Below are positions 53,130 to 62,588 of a stretch of DNA of 64,000 nucleotides, piece by piece. A model generated the notes under the pieces. That model had not been told where the DNA came from, ran no database searches, and was given only the letters and a program-made list of their open reading frames with translations. A program made the translations under genes and the position numbers. Position 1 is the first letter of the stretch; the number at the start of each line of letters is the position of its first letter. The DNA is taken from NCBI GenBank assembly GCA_027490155.1, contig JAIXYP010000069.1, positions 1 through 64,000 of the forward strand. Direction: 5' to 3'. Source of the DNA: Cytophagaceae bacterium. GTDB lineage: Bacteria > Bacteroidota > Bacteroidia > Cytophagales > Flexibacteraceae.

Positions 53130-54089
53130 ATGATCTACAAAAGTTGGACTTTGCTCTCTACTGTCCTGATTGTATTGGTTGGTTTTTTCCTGATAAGTCC
53201 TAACTGTTTAGCACAACTACCCGATGCTGCTGATTCATTGACTGATTCTTCCGTGGTTACCTTCACGGATAGTTCCAGTGCTAACGTAGTTAGAATCCGC
53301 TCCTACGGAGATACGCTTTATTCCCGTACAGCGCCGACTTGGGGTTTTGCTTTTGCCAATCGCAAACCAAAAAACCATAGTGGGTTGGTGTTTGGCTACA
53401 TAGCTCGGGCCGGAACCAGACCTTGCCGGGTGAATGGCATCAATATGTCTTTGGTGACTGGGTCAGGATATTATGATGAACCACCTAGGCCGAATCGTTT
53501 GGCCACTGCCTATCTAATCAATGGACTTGATCTCTCGGTATTCAGCAACTTGGGTCAAACGAATGGCTTAAGTCTAGCCCTCGCCTTAGGCAAAACTAAA
53601 GTGAACGGTTTTTCTGCTAGCATAATTCAATATACCCATCGAGTAAATGGATTGGATATTGGTGCATTGGGCAGAGTTGAGCGCCTCAATGGGGCAGGTG
53701 TTTGTGTGAGGCTTTATGCAGATACTGTAAATGGAGCAATATTAGCACCAGTTCAGGGCTATAATTTGGTGCGAGGACTAAGTGTTGGGCTGCTAAATGG
53801 TGGACAGGAAGTTAGGGGAATGGCCATTGGCGCTTTACTTTGGACTGATCAGCAAAAGGGCTTCTTCATTAGTATCTTTAATAGAACCAAAAACGTCTCG
53901 GGTATCCAGGTAAGCATTTGTAACAGTTCAGAAACTGTGCGTGGCGTTTCGATTGGGGCAATTAATGATGTTAAGGAGGCGCAAGGGCTACAATTGGGGA
54001 TTTTTAACCGCAAAACAAGCGGCAATGCTCTCCAGATTGGTTTGCTCAACCAAAATAAAGATGGTATCACCCCTATCCTTGGTTGGTAA
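53130..54089 (+). CDS. Surface-repeat protein (LA_2272-like)
   Basis: 319 residues. Signal peptide (about 1-29, ending NCLAQ). From about residue 110 the protein is built of 20-25-residue repeats with the consensus (N)GL-x-(I/V)(G/S)-x-(F/L)-N, for example VNGLDIGALGRVERL, VRGLSVGLLNGGQEV, VRGMAIGALLW and VRGVSIGAINDVKEA. This is the pattern of the LA_2272-type surface repeat, predicted to fold as a solenoid or barrel-like sheet. The function is unknown. The gene is 75 bp after the receptor gene in the same direction. Confidence 0.65.
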   Translation: MIYKSWTLLSTVLIVLVGFFLISPNCLAQLPDAADSLTDSSVVTFTDSSSANVVRIRSYGDTLYSRTAPTWGFAFANRKPKNHSGLVFGYIARAGTRPCRVNGINMSLVTGSGYYDEPPRPNRLATAYLINGLDLSVFSNLGQTNGLSLALALGKTKVNGFSASIIQYTHRVNGLDIGALGRVERLNGAGVCVRLYADTVNGAILAPVQGYNLVRGLSVGLLNGGQEVRGMAIGALLWTDQQKGFFISIFNRTKNVSGIQVSICNSSETVRGVSIGAINDVKEAQGLQLGIFNRKTSGNALQIGLLNQNKDGITPILGW

Positions 54090-54119
54090 GGCTAGCTAGG
54101 TATTGAAATTTTCAAGTCC

Positions 54120-56291
54120 CTATTGGCTAATCACAACCTTTGTTTGACGCTGCCCACCAGGCCACCGAACGACAAGCGAATAGATACCAGCTGGTAAACC
54201 CTTGGTCGATATGGTATTTACTTCCGTAGCTGTTAATTGACGTTGAGACCAAGTTTTACCCACAGCATCCATCAGGCTAATGGTTAGTTTTTGGCCCAGT
54301 AGCCCAGGCTCAATACGGAAATTGAGTTCAGTAGCTGCATTGGTTGGATTCGGATACACCACCAACCGCTCCCCATCAGGCCTAGCCAATGTCTGCCAAT
54401 CAAGACCAGTGACAATATCTGGATTAAACTTGGCCCGGTACGACCCACCAAAGCCAAAAACAAAGAGCATCGAATCTGCAAAGCCGATTTGATTAACACC
54501 TTGGAAATTGTAAATGTTAATCGGCAGGCTATCTGCAGGGGTCCAGATTTGTTGCCAGGTTTGCATTTGGTCCGTGCTGCGATATAGTCGATTAGCCTGA
54601 ATAACCCAATAGGCCCCAAAATGATGGGTTGGGCTCCGAAACGGTCCGGTGGCAGGCAAGCTAGCACGCGTATATGTTATTCCCCCATCGACGGAGGAGG
54701 CTGCATATCCATCTGCTACAATGCCGATGCTGTCTCCACGCCCAATTACCTTGAGGTTTTTCAAGGTATCGACAAAAGTGGTCACAAAGGGGCTATTCGC
54801 ATTTTCGGCACGGTAAATCTTGTCACTATTATAGAGAAATATACGAGAACCAACTGTATAAAGTGCACTACCACCCCACGTCGGCACGCCGATAAAGGAC
54901 TTGGGACGCCAGGTAAGACCTTTGTCTGTGGAAAGGGCTAAGCGTGTAGTTTGTGGGGCAGCGTAATAGACACTCAGAAGGCTGTCAGATTGCCCTAGCC
55001 GTGAATTGACTGCCATTAAGCGCCTTGTTGTGCTAGCTACGGTTACTGGTGTCCATGTGGTACCTAAATCTGTGGAATAATAGGAGTTAAACGAATTGCG
55101 CGCAAACCAAACGTCTTCGTAGATGGATGTACTATTGGTTTCTAATTCATCATTCCCAATTATTGGCCGATTGATTTTAAAGTAGTGATCCCCTTGGTCG
55201 AAGGATAGGTGTTGACTCGGAAAAAACAGGTAACGTGGGTTGAGATGGAAAGTACCCGTAGCTGGTTTGAGAATATTTGGAAATGGGTAAGGGATCCAAT
55301 CCAGTCCCACTTTTTGGTATAAATTGTTAGGGTAACCTCCAATATAATAGTTCGTACCCCTAACATCAAAATAACATTCAGCTGACGAATCGATAAATGG
55401 AGCTGCCAACGCCCATCTGCTTCCTAACCGCTTATACAATCCATGATAAGTGAGATAGGCAATTTCGTTATTTCGATAACTCATCAAACCATATTGAGAT
55501 TGCAATCCTATCGTATCAGTAATAAAACTTTGGGATAATTTATCAAATCGATATAGGCGAAACATTGGATCATTATCGGCATGCAATTCCTGTGCCCAGA
55601 TAGTTGTATCCTCCTTGACCAGATTATAGATTCCATCGTTACTGTAAAAAGGCTGAATGAACTTTGTTTTGCCAATGAGACTTTTCTGGCCATCTAAATC
55701 AACTTCAAACAAGGTTGTATCTATATGTCGTCTGAAATAAAACAATTGATTTGGGCTGTTACTAAAACTGTAGGTTGCCCCAGGTACACTGTCGATGGTG
55801 GTCACCACTGATTGATTGGTATGCCTGCTGTACTTCGCGAACTTGAGAACACCTCCTTGGTTATGGCAAAAGTAACTCAAACTTGTATCTGTAACGGCCG
55901 GCAAGCTAAATGCGAGCACTGGTTGTTGGAAACCCAAACCATCCTTTAGATCAACAACCGTGGTTTGATTGGAAAGTGGGTCAAAAAAGACGACTTGATA
56001 GCCACCATATGGTATAGCGACAATGAGACTATTACTGCTCAGAATTCTAGAGGCAGGCCAAGGAATGGGACAAATTGAAACTTTCCTTGAATCCACGTTT
56101 AGATTTAGGACTTTGCCTGGTAAACCACCAAACGAACTGCCATTAAACACAATATGATCGCCAAGAATGGCATACTGTCCAATCGGTGTGGAGTAGGGTA
56201 GATCAAATGCCTGAAAACCCCCAAACTGCGCAAAGCAGGTTGGGGGGAGCGTGGCAAGAATAGCTATAAAGGGTAGCAGTAGCGCTCTCAT
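54120..56291 (-). CDS. Type IX secreted protein with Asp-box propeller
   Basis: 723 residues. Signal peptide (about 1-21, ending TCFAQ). The body is strand-rich with several Asp-box turns in the second half (STDLGTTWTPV, STDKGLTWRPK, SVDGGITYTRA, STDQMQTWQQI), as in sialidase/BNR beta-propellers. The C-terminal YPNPTNAATELNF near residue 645 and KGLPAGIYSLVVRW to VVISQ form a type A sorting domain for Por secretion. It is not closely related to the paralogues at 18805-25164. No catalytic residues can be assigned. A detached sorting-domain fragment lies 11 bases upstream of its ATG. Confidence 0.8.
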   Translation of the reverse strand: MRALLLPFIAILATLPPTCFAQFGGFQAFDLPYSTPIGQYAILGDHIVFNGSSFGGLPGKVLNLNVDSRKVSICPIPWPASRILSSNSLIVAIPYGGYQVVFFDPLSNQTTVVDLKDGLGFQQPVLAFSLPAVTDTSLSYFCHNQGGVLKFAKYSRHTNQSVVTTIDSVPGATYSFSNSPNQLFYFRRHIDTTLFEVDLDGQKSLIGKTKFIQPFYSNDGIYNLVKEDTTIWAQELHADNDPMFRLYRFDKLSQSFITDTIGLQSQYGLMSYRNNEIAYLTYHGLYKRLGSRWALAAPFIDSSAECYFDVRGTNYYIGGYPNNLYQKVGLDWIPYPFPNILKPATGTFHLNPRYLFFPSQHLSFDQGDHYFKINRPIIGNDELETNSTSIYEDVWFARNSFNSYYSTDLGTTWTPVTVASTTRRLMAVNSRLGQSDSLLSVYYAAPQTTRLALSTDKGLTWRPKSFIGVPTWGGSALYTVGSRIFLYNSDKIYRAENANSPFVTTFVDTLKNLKVIGRGDSIGIVADGYAASSVDGGITYTRASLPATGPFRSPTHHFGAYWVIQANRLYRSTDQMQTWQQIWTPADSLPINIYNFQGVNQIGFADSMLFVFGFGGSYRAKFNPDIVTGLDWQTLARPDGERLVVYPNPTNAATELNFRIEPGLLGQKLTISLMDAVGKTWSQRQLTATEVNTISTKGLPAGIYSLVVRWPGGQRQTKVVISQ

Positions 56292-56302
56292 CCTTGTATG
56301 GG

Positions 56303-56449
56303 TTAGTTGAATACAACTTTAACACTGGCATCATTAGTACCTTGAACCTTGAGCATATAAATGCCTTTGGGTAGGTCAAGTTGCTGCTCTGGCTCTTGCC
56401 CAATGGTGGTTTGCACTAGTTGACCGGTGGAGTTGAGGTATGATCTCAT
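56303..56449 (-). pseudogene. Orphan fragment of a type IX sorting domain
   Basis: A 48-codon frame from the ATG at 56449 reads YLNSTGQLVQTTIGQEPEQQ then LDLPKGIYMLKVQG and ends VKVVFN. This is the second half of a type A sorting domain (GQLV...L.KGIY.LKV...KVV). The frame continues only about 19 codons upstream before a stop, without a signal peptide or passenger domain. It is best explained as the tail left after deletion of a larger secreted-protein gene, next to the intact one at 54120-56291. A -7-like box TAGCTTTG lies at 56474-56481 on the same strand. Confidence 0.6.
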
Positions 56450-56754
56450 AGTTATATCCTTTGTTGTTATCCACAAAGCTAAAGCAACTAATGGGCCATC
56501 CCTGCATTAAAAGCTAGTCCGAAACACCCACCCCGCCAAAGTATAATTTACCTTTTCCGATATTCAATGGGTCATTATTTGCCCTCGTCTATTCTAAGCC
56601 AGTTTATCTATCACTATTCCTATGTGGTGTAAAGTGTTAAAACCATCAAACACTTTGTTAATCCGTAAAAAATGCAATCAGCTAAAAGCAGCTATTTTCT
56701 AAGTGAACCCCACTAAGTAGGCCGATAAGATGGATTGGTCTCTTTCAAAACAAA
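56450..56754. other. Intergenic region upstream of the orphan fragment
   Basis: No supported gene. It holds the -7-like box at 56474-56481 and otherwise AT-rich DNA, probably the scar of the lost secreted-protein gene. Confidence 0.4.
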
Positions 56755-56795
56755 CCACCCACTCCCAACACCAAAAAGATGCCGAAAGTGGGTGG
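56755..56795 (-). terminator. proS terminator
   Basis: CCACCCACT (56755-56763) pairs perfectly with AGTGGGTGG (56787-56795). On the minus strand it is followed by a T-rich stretch, 27 bases beyond the proS stop. Confidence 0.7.
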
Positions 56796-56822
56796 TAAAT
56801 AGTTGCCAATTAACTTGTCAGC

Positions 56823-58298
56823 CTAGTAGGCTCGGGCGAACAAAACCCGCCTGGCACTAGGCTGCCCGCTATAGATGCAGGTGCCAGGCTCGAGGCTTCC
56901 GTCAATAGGTAGGCAGCGAATGGTGGCCTTGGTTTCTTCTTTAATTTTGGTTTCGGTTTCGGAGGTGCCATCCCAATGCGCACTCACGAATCCACCCTTG
57001 GTGTCTAGGACTTCTTTCAGCTCATCGTAGGTGTTGACCTCGGTGATCATACTGTCACGGAAGGTGAGGGCCTTGTTGTAGAGGCTATCTTGAATCTGGG
57101 TCAGCAATTGCGGTACCAGTTCCACAATGCCATCCATCGGTACACTTTCCTTGGTTTTGGTATCCCGACGAGCGAGCTCTAGGGTTCCGTTTGCTAGGTC
57201 ACGTGGCCCAATGGCGATGCGCAAGGGTACTCCTTTGAGTTCGTACTCGGCAAACTTCCAACCTGGGGTTTGTTTGTCATCATCGTCTAGCTTGACACGG
57301 ACACCCGCTTTGACTAGGGCTGCTTTGAGCTCATAACATTTGTCTTTGAGTTGGTCAAGTCCTTCTGACCCACGATAGATCGGCACAATCACGACCTGCC
57401 AAGGGGCTAGGTTCGGAGGCAGTACAAGGCCATCATCATCACTGTGGGCCATGATGAGGGCTCCCATTAGGCGGGTACTAACGCCCCAAGATGTACCCCA
57501 AACGTATTCGAGCTGGCCCGTTTTATCGGCAAACTTTACATCAAAGGCCTTGGCGAAGTTCTGGCCCAAGAAGTGGCTGGTGCCAGCTTGTAGGGCTTTG
57601 CCGTCCTGCATCATGGCCTCAATGCAATAGGTATCTTCGGCGCCAGCGAAACGTTCGTTAGCCGTTTTGACACCCTTGATCACTGGCATGGCCATCACGG
57701 TCTCTGCAAACTCGGCATAGACGTTCAGCATTTGTACAGTCTCGTCGATGGCTTCTTGGCGCAGGGCGTGCGCGGTGTGCCCTTCTTGCCACAAGAACTC
57801 GGCTGTGCGGAGGAACAAACGGGTACGCATCTCCCATCGGACGACATTGGCCCATTGGTTGATCAGCAATGGCAGGTCACGGTAGCTCTGGATCCAGTTT
57901 TTGTAGGTACTCCAGATGACGGTTTCGCTCGTAGGGCGGACGATAAGCTCTTCCTCGAGTTTGGCATCTGGGTCCACAATGACACCCCCACCGTTCGGGT
58001 CGTTTTTGAGGCGGTAGTGGGTCACGACGGCACACTCTTTGGCAAATCCTTCGACGTGGCTAGCCTCTTTGCTGAGGTAGGACTTAGGGATAAAAAGCGG
58101 GAAATAGGCATTGCTATGGCCTGTATCCTTAAATCGGCGGTCAAGCTCACTCTGGATACGTTCCCAAATGGCATAACCGTACGGTTTGATCACCATGCAG
58201 CCCCTAACAGCCGAGTTTTCGGCAAGGGAGGCCTTTTTGATGATCTCGAGGTACCACTCGGCGTAGTTTTCGGCACGTGTAGGAAGTCCTTTGGCCAT
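56823..58298 (-). CDS. proS: Prolyl-tRNA synthetase (short, archaeal/eukaryotic-like type)
   Basis: 491 residues from the ATG at 58298, which begins [20 protein letters not shown] as in other Bacteroidetes. It is a class II enzyme: [16 protein letters not shown] (motif 2 region), WQEGHTAH, and the later ATP-site part [20 protein letters not shown] (motif 3). The C-terminal anticodon-binding domain ends in LFARAY. There is no editing insertion, which places it in the shorter ProS type. Upstream in-frame starts to 58364 are not supported, since the candidate -7 box lies at 58341-58348. Confidence 0.95.
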   Translation of the reverse strand: MAKGLPTRAENYAEWYLEIIKKASLAENSAVRGCMVIKPYGYAIWERIQSELDRRFKDTGHSNAYFPLFIPKSYLSKEASHVEGFAKECAVVTHYRLKNDPNGGGVIVDPDAKLEEELIVRPTSETVIWSTYKNWIQSYRDLPLLINQWANVVRWEMRTRLFLRTAEFLWQEGHTAHALRQEAIDETVQMLNVYAEFAETVMAMPVIKGVKTANERFAGAEDTYCIEAMMQDGKALQAGTSHFLGQNFAKAFDVKFADKTGQLEYVWGTSWGVSTRLMGALIMAHSDDDGLVLPPNLAPWQVVIVPIYRGSEGLDQLKDKCYELKAALVKAGVRVKLDDDDKQTPGWKFAEYELKGVPLRIAIGPRDLANGTLELARRDTKTKESVPMDGIVELVPQLLTQIQDSLYNKALTFRDSMITEVNTYDELKEVLDTKGGFVSAHWDGTSETETKIKEETKATIRCLPIDGSLEPGTCIYSGQPSARRVLFARAY

Positions 58299-58340
58299 TA
58301 TGGGTCTATTGGGTAGGGTTGATAGATTTGTATCGGAGGG

Positions 58341-58348
58341 CAAAGTAA
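58341..58348 (-). promoter_or_regulatory. Possible -7 box of proS
   Basis: Reads TTACTTTG on the minus strand, 42 bases upstream of the ATG. It differs by one base from the TAnnTTTG pattern. Confidence 0.35.
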
Positions 58349-58474
58349 GCCATAAATGGCCCATCGTACCTAATTTGCAGGTCCAGATGCCAAGGGCCAG
58401 CGCGTTTTGCCTGCCTTTCTGGGCTGATTTTTTTCACTAATCTGGGCGATGTTTTCTATTGCCCATCCCAAACT

Positions 58475-59998
58475 ATGACCAACCTACCCCAACGTGTTGA
58501 CCTCAGCCTTGTGCGGCAAATGATGGAAGTCTCTGGCGCAGGGTTGCTACTGGCGATCAGCGGTGGGGTGGATAGCGCTGTGTTGCTGGACCTGCTGTTG
58601 GCTGCTGGAATAAAGCCAGCACTTGCCCATGTCAACTATGGTCTGCGAGGTGAGGATAGCGATGCCGATGCGGTGCTGGTGCAGCGGCTAGCACACCAAC
58701 ATGGCCTAGCTTTTCATCTTCGCAAGATCATGCCTGATGATTGGCCATCACATCAGAGCATCGAGATGGGAGCCCGCAACTTGCGCTACCGTTGGTTTGC
58801 TCGCCTTTGTCGGGACTTTGGGTATCAGGCGGTATTGACGGCCCATCACCTAGATGATACCTTAGAAACAGTATTACTCAACCTTGTGAGGGGAACAGGT
58901 TTGCCTGGACTTGGTGGCATGGCACCTATTACCACCCTACGTTTTGACGATCAGGAACTATGCGTCTTGCGGCCATTGCTTGGGGTCAATAAAAAAATGA
59001 TTTTGGATTATGCTATTGGTAATAATCTGATTTGGCGCGAGGACCTATCCAACCAAACGGACCAGTACCAACGGAATGTCATGCGGCATCAGGTTTTGCC
59101 GGCCTTGCAACAAGCCTTCCCGATCTACGAAAAGACCTTGCCACGGTCCTTAGCTCGGATAGGGGAGGAGCTCAAACTATTGGCGCAGCTTAAACGGAGA
59201 TTTCGGCGTGCCATTGATCAAGGCCAAGAAGCTATGCTGGTGGGCGAGGTGGTATTAGGATATGGTCCTAAAATCAGCCCTAAGGCCTACCTAAAGCATT
59301 TGGTCTTGCTAAAGCCGATTTTGGCCAAAATTGGTATGACAAGTGCTAACCAGCAGGAGGCCTTGGTATTATTACGTGCTGATATCGGTTTGGCGATCAA
59401 GAATGGATTTTGGTATCTGCAGGGGCAGTTGAAGCCATTGGTTACACATGGACCTGACCAGCCTAAACCATTGGTACCCTTTAGCAAAAGGGTCTGGATG
59501 ACACCGAGCCATGTGGTGGTCCTTGATCGGCATCGGTTGTTTTTGGTGCCTAAAGCCAGTTATCAAGGCTGCAAGGATTTAGCTGCATTGGAACCTGTTT
59601 TGGTGCTAGCAGGGAAGTACACCTTGCCTACCCCGGCACTTGGCATCATCGAAAGGAGAACCATCACTGCTCCAGTCGATGTCCCCTCCAATGACATGTT
59701 GTTTGATCCTGAAAAAGTCGGAGCAAATACCGAGTTATGGCTACGGACTATGCAGGCAGGGGATAAAATCAAGCGTAGGGGGATGTCTCATGGCCATAAA
59801 AACCTCGTTGACGCACTGTCAGAATTGGGCCTTCCGGACCACCATAAACAGGCCACTTTTGTGGTTACGTTGGCTGACGGCCGCATCGTTTGGGTTGTTA
59901 ATCGTGCTGTCAGTACTGATTTTGCGCTCAATGAGGCTGCGAAGGGGCAGATTATGCCTATGACTGCGATTGGGTGGAGCAGATCAATCGAAATTTAG
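58475..59998 (+). CDS. tilS: tRNA(Ile)-lysidine synthase
   Basis: 507 residues. The PP-loop motif SGGVDS lies at residues 29-34, followed by HVNYGLRGEDSDADA, the TAHHLDDTLETVLLNLVRG segment and RNVMRHQVLPAL. The enzyme adds lysine to C34 of the AUA-reading tRNA(Ile) in an ATP-dependent reaction. The C-terminal substrate-binding domain (about 410-507, GDKIKRRGMSHGHKNL) is complete. It is divergent from proS. Confidence 0.93.
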   Translation: MTNLPQRVDLSLVRQMMEVSGAGLLLAISGGVDSAVLLDLLLAAGIKPALAHVNYGLRGEDSDADAVLVQRLAHQHGLAFHLRKIMPDDWPSHQSIEMGARNLRYRWFARLCRDFGYQAVLTAHHLDDTLETVLLNLVRGTGLPGLGGMAPITTLRFDDQELCVLRPLLGVNKKMILDYAIGNNLIWREDLSNQTDQYQRNVMRHQVLPALQQAFPIYEKTLPRSLARIGEELKLLAQLKRRFRRAIDQGQEAMLVGEVVLGYGPKISPKAYLKHLVLLKPILAKIGMTSANQQEALVLLRADIGLAIKNGFWYLQGQLKPLVTHGPDQPKPLVPFSKRVWMTPSHVVVLDRHRLFLVPKASYQGCKDLAALEPVLVLAGKYTLPTPALGIIERRTITAPVDVPSNDMLFDPEKVGANTELWLRTMQAGDKIKRRGMSHGHKNLVDALSELGLPDHHKQATFVVTLADGRIVWVVNRAVSTDFALNEAAKGQIMPMTAIGWSRSIEI

Positions 59999-60000
59999 CC

Positions 60001-60008
60001 TATCTTTA
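60001..60008 (+). promoter_or_regulatory. Possible -7 box of the single-domain NFU gene
   Basis: TATCTTTA differs from TAnnTTTG only in the last base. It lies 2 bases after the tilS stop and 69 bases before the NFU start. Confidence 0.3.
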
Positions 60009-60077
60009 CCCATTCTAAATAAGTACCTAAGCCGATGACTGCCAACCATCGGCGGACTACCCAGAAGAACGACCACC

Positions 60078-60374
60078 ATGATGACAACTGAAGACATATC
60101 GCCATTGGACCTCGTGATCGACAACCCAGCAGCTTTGTTACCTGAGGTTGAGGCTGCGCTTGATACCATTCGCCCTTGGATGATTACTGACGGTGGCAAT
60201 GTCAGGATTTTGGAGTTGACACCTACGGGTATCCTTAGGCTGGAGCTGGAGGGTGCTTGTGGCAGCTGCCCTATGTCTGCCATGACGATGAAGGCAGGTG
60301 TTGAAGAGGCCATCCGGAAGGCAGTGCCAGCCATTATCCGTGTTGAGGCTGTAAATGCTGTGGTTGCACACTAG
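60078..60374 (+). CDS. NifU C-terminal domain protein (single-domain NFU)
   Basis: 98 residues. The NFU core is complete: LDTIRPWMITDGGNVRILEL, then LEGACGSCPMSAMTMKAGVE with the cluster-binding CxxC. It probably carries and transfers 4Fe-4S clusters. It lacks the Nfu_N domain of the protein at 1-602, so the window encodes two kinds of NFU. An ATG follows directly after the first, so the true start may be 60081. The GNAT gene follows 27 bp later. Confidence 0.9.
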   Translation: MMTTEDISPLDLVIDNPAALLPEVEAALDTIRPWMITDGGNVRILELTPTGILRLELEGACGSCPMSAMTMKAGVEEAIRKAVPAIIRVEAVNAVVAH

Positions 60375-60401
60375 GCCCAAGATTAAACCTCGCCAAAAGC
60401 C

Positions 60402-61016
60402 ATGGCCAACTTTCGATTTCCGATTCCGCCAGACTTGGTGCTAGATGGGCCCTATCTGCGCCTAGTACCCATGCAGGCTGAGCATCTGGAAGACTTAGTA
60501 TTGGCTGGTCAGGATCCACGTACCTGGCAATTCTACTCATTTGATGCCTCCGTCCGTAGCCGAATGGAGCGCTTTGTGGCCGAAACCCTAGCAGAACAAT
60601 CTGCTGGCACCAAGTTTCCCTTTGTTATGATCCGGAAGGACAATAACCAGATCATCGGCTCCAGCTCTTTATACGAATTCAGCCCCCACCAAAACCTAGA
60701 GGTAGGCCATACCTGGATTGGTGCAGAACATTGGGGTCAAGGCTATAATGAAGCCGCCAAATTGCTGATGTTGGGCTATTGTTTTGAGCAACTAGGACTC
60801 TTGCGGGTACACTTTAAGGTCTGGAACCAGAACGAACGGTCGCAGCGTGCTATGCTTCGGATTGGCGCAACCTTCGAGGGATTTACCCGCCGCCACATTA
60901 TCCGCGAAGATGGCATCGTGCGGACGAGTGCCATATTTAGTATTCTGGATACGGAGTGGGAGGGGGTTAAAGAGCGGCTTGTGGGGGTTGTGAACTCCCA
61001 CAAAAAGGTTGACTAA
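60402..61016 (+). CDS. GNAT-family N-acetyltransferase (RimJ/RimL-like)
   Basis: 204 residues. The start (DGPYLRLVPMQAEHLEDLVL) and the acetyl-CoA-binding part (GHTWIGAEHWGQGYNEAAKL) are typical, followed by GLLRVHFKVWNQNERSQRAM and LRIGATFEGFTRRH. Enzymes of this group acetylate protein N-termini, amino acids or small amines; the substrate here is unknown. It converges with the SDR gene, with one base between the two stop codons. Confidence 0.87.
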   Translation: MANFRFPIPPDLVLDGPYLRLVPMQAEHLEDLVLAGQDPRTWQFYSFDASVRSRMERFVAETLAEQSAGTKFPFVMIRKDNNQIIGSSSLYEFSPHQNLEVGHTWIGAEHWGQGYNEAAKLLMLGYCFEQLGLLRVHFKVWNQNERSQRAMLRIGATFEGFTRRHIIREDGIVRTSAIFSILDTEWEGVKERLVGVVNSHKKVD

Positions 61017-61017
61017 C

Positions 61018-61821
61018 TCACCCCACCCTTTTCACCACCGTCGCACTAGCCTGTGCCGTTGGCAAGATCAGGATATCAGCAATGTTGACATGGGCAGGGC
61101 GCGTAACCATGTAGACGACCGCATCGGCAACATCATCAGCGGAGAGGGGTGAGAGGCCTTTATAAACATTACCAGCCCGTTCGGCATCCCCTTTGAAACG
61201 CACCAACGAAAACTCAGTATCTACCATGCCCGGGGCAATGGAGGCCACCTTGATGTTATGCGGATTGAGATCAATGCGCATGCCTGCCGTTATCCGATCC
61301 ACCGCAGCTTTAGAGGCACAATAGACGGCTCCATTGGCATAAGTTTCGCGCCCTGCGATGGAGCTGATATTGATGATATGGCCTGACTGACGGCTCACCA
61401 TCTGGGGCAATACGGCCTTGGTAACATAAAGTAAGCCCTTTACATTGATGTCGATCATGGCATCCCAGTCATCCAGATCGGCATTTTCGCTGCTAGCTAG
61501 TCCGTGTGCATTGCCGGCATTGTTGACCAGTACATCGATCGACTGCCAGGCTTCGGGCAAGGAGTTAATGTTTAACTTAACTGCTTCTCTGTTCGACACA
61601 TCAAATACCAAAACCAATGATGGCACCGTAAGCTCTGCCTGCAATTCAGCCAATCGGTCAGCACGGCGGCCAGTTATGATGAGGTTATAGCCCAATCCGG
61701 CTAAGGCTTTGGCTGTTGCAAGACCAATGCCCGATGTAGCACCCGTGACCATCGCAATGGGTTGGTTGGCGTTTGGCTGTGCTGATATCGTTGCTTGCTC
61801 TGGTGTGTTAGTTGCTGACAT
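61018..61821 (-). CDS. Short-chain dehydrogenase/reductase
   Basis: 267 residues from the ATG at 61821. An upstream ATG at 61875 is excluded because the -7 box lies at 61855-61862, between the two. The NAD(P)-binding motif VTGATSGIG, the NNAG motif (VLVNNAGNAHG), the catalytic Ser in ISSIAGRETYANG and the YxxxK in YCASKAAVDR are all intact. It resembles the YdfG/serine 3-dehydrogenase group of 3-hydroxyacid oxidoreductases (by general similarity). Confidence 0.92.
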   Translation of the reverse strand: MSATNTPEQATISAQPNANQPIAMVTGATSGIGLATAKALAGLGYNLIITGRRADRLAELQAELTVPSLVLVFDVSNREAVKLNINSLPEAWQSIDVLVNNAGNAHGLASSENADLDDWDAMIDINVKGLLYVTKAVLPQMVSRQSGHIINISSIAGRETYANGAVYCASKAAVDRITAGMRIDLNPHNIKVASIAPGMVDTEFSLVRFKGDAERAGNVYKGLSPLSADDVADAVVYMVTRPAHVNIADILILPTAQASATVVKRVG

Positions 61822-61854
61822 AGTGGTGTCTTCTGGGATGGCCTTATGGAGGCA

Positions 61855-61862
61855 CAAAGGTA
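61855..61862 (-). promoter_or_regulatory. -7 box of the SDR gene
   Basis: Reads TACCTTTG on the minus strand, 33 bases upstream of the ATG at 61821. It decides the start of the SDR protein. Confidence 0.55.
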
Positions 61863-62051
61863 AGCTGATGGGCAAGGCCAGCAGTGGTCAGTCCTCAAAT
61901 TTGGCGGAAAGTCCAGATATTGGCCCTTCTGAAACAATATAAGGCCCAACTTTGTAGCCAAGTAGCAATGGTAATCTGGTCTTAGATGCGCCTTCTAGCT
62001 ATTCTGGGCATAATCAAAGCCAAACCCTAACCACCCTAGACACTAACCCAA

Positions 62052-62567
62052 ATGGACAAAAACGCACCTGTGTTGTTGGCTGATGCCAGTGGTTTGCTAG
62101 CCATACTGGTGTTCCTGATGGGTGCGGTGGCCTTTTTGCTGCTGCCGATTATACTGGGACGTTTCCTACGTCCAGACCGCCCCAACGCCGAAAAAAATGC
62201 CCCTTACGAAAGCGGCGAGGCTCCCGAAGGTTTTGCGCACGGACGCTTCAACCTACGGTTTTATATGGTGGCCCTATTATTCCTGCTCTTTGATGTGGAG
62301 CTGGTTTTGCTTTACCCCTGGGCCACGGTCTATGCTGATGCAGGCCTGATTGCGGCCAATGGCAAACTTTGGGGCTGGCTTGGCCTGATCGAGATTGTGT
62401 TGTTTGTGGCTCTGCTAGGTTTTGGTCTGGCTTATGCTTGGGCCAATGGTTACATGGTTTGGGTCAAGCCCAAAACAGCATTAGCGGACGTGGAACGACC
62501 GCTACCGACTTCAGTTTATCAAGCTGTGAATGCTAGGGTAAGTACCATCAGCAAGCTCAGGAAGTAA
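62052..62567 (+). CDS. Second NuoA paralogue (solitary, extended)
   Basis: 171 residues. Three membrane helices and the NuoA signature are present: APYESGEAPEGFAHGRFNLR followed by FYMVALLFLLFDVELVLLYP. Relative to the operon NuoA (30790) it has a longer loop after the second helix, a C-terminal tail of about 35 residues, and a quite different sequence. In the signature the usual EC-G-E reads YESGE, as in the other main NuoA lineage. No other nuo gene is adjacent, so it may substitute for NuoA in an alternative complex or be left from a second operon. Confidence 0.85.
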   Translation: MDKNAPVLLADASGLLAILVFLMGAVAFLLLPIILGRFLRPDRPNAEKNAPYESGEAPEGFAHGRFNLRFYMVALLFLLFDVELVLLYPWATVYADAGLIAANGKLWGWLGLIEIVLFVALLGFGLAYAWANGYMVWVKPKTALADVERPLPTSVYQAVNARVSTISKLRK

Positions 62568-62588
62568 GGATATATCCTTGACTGACCT

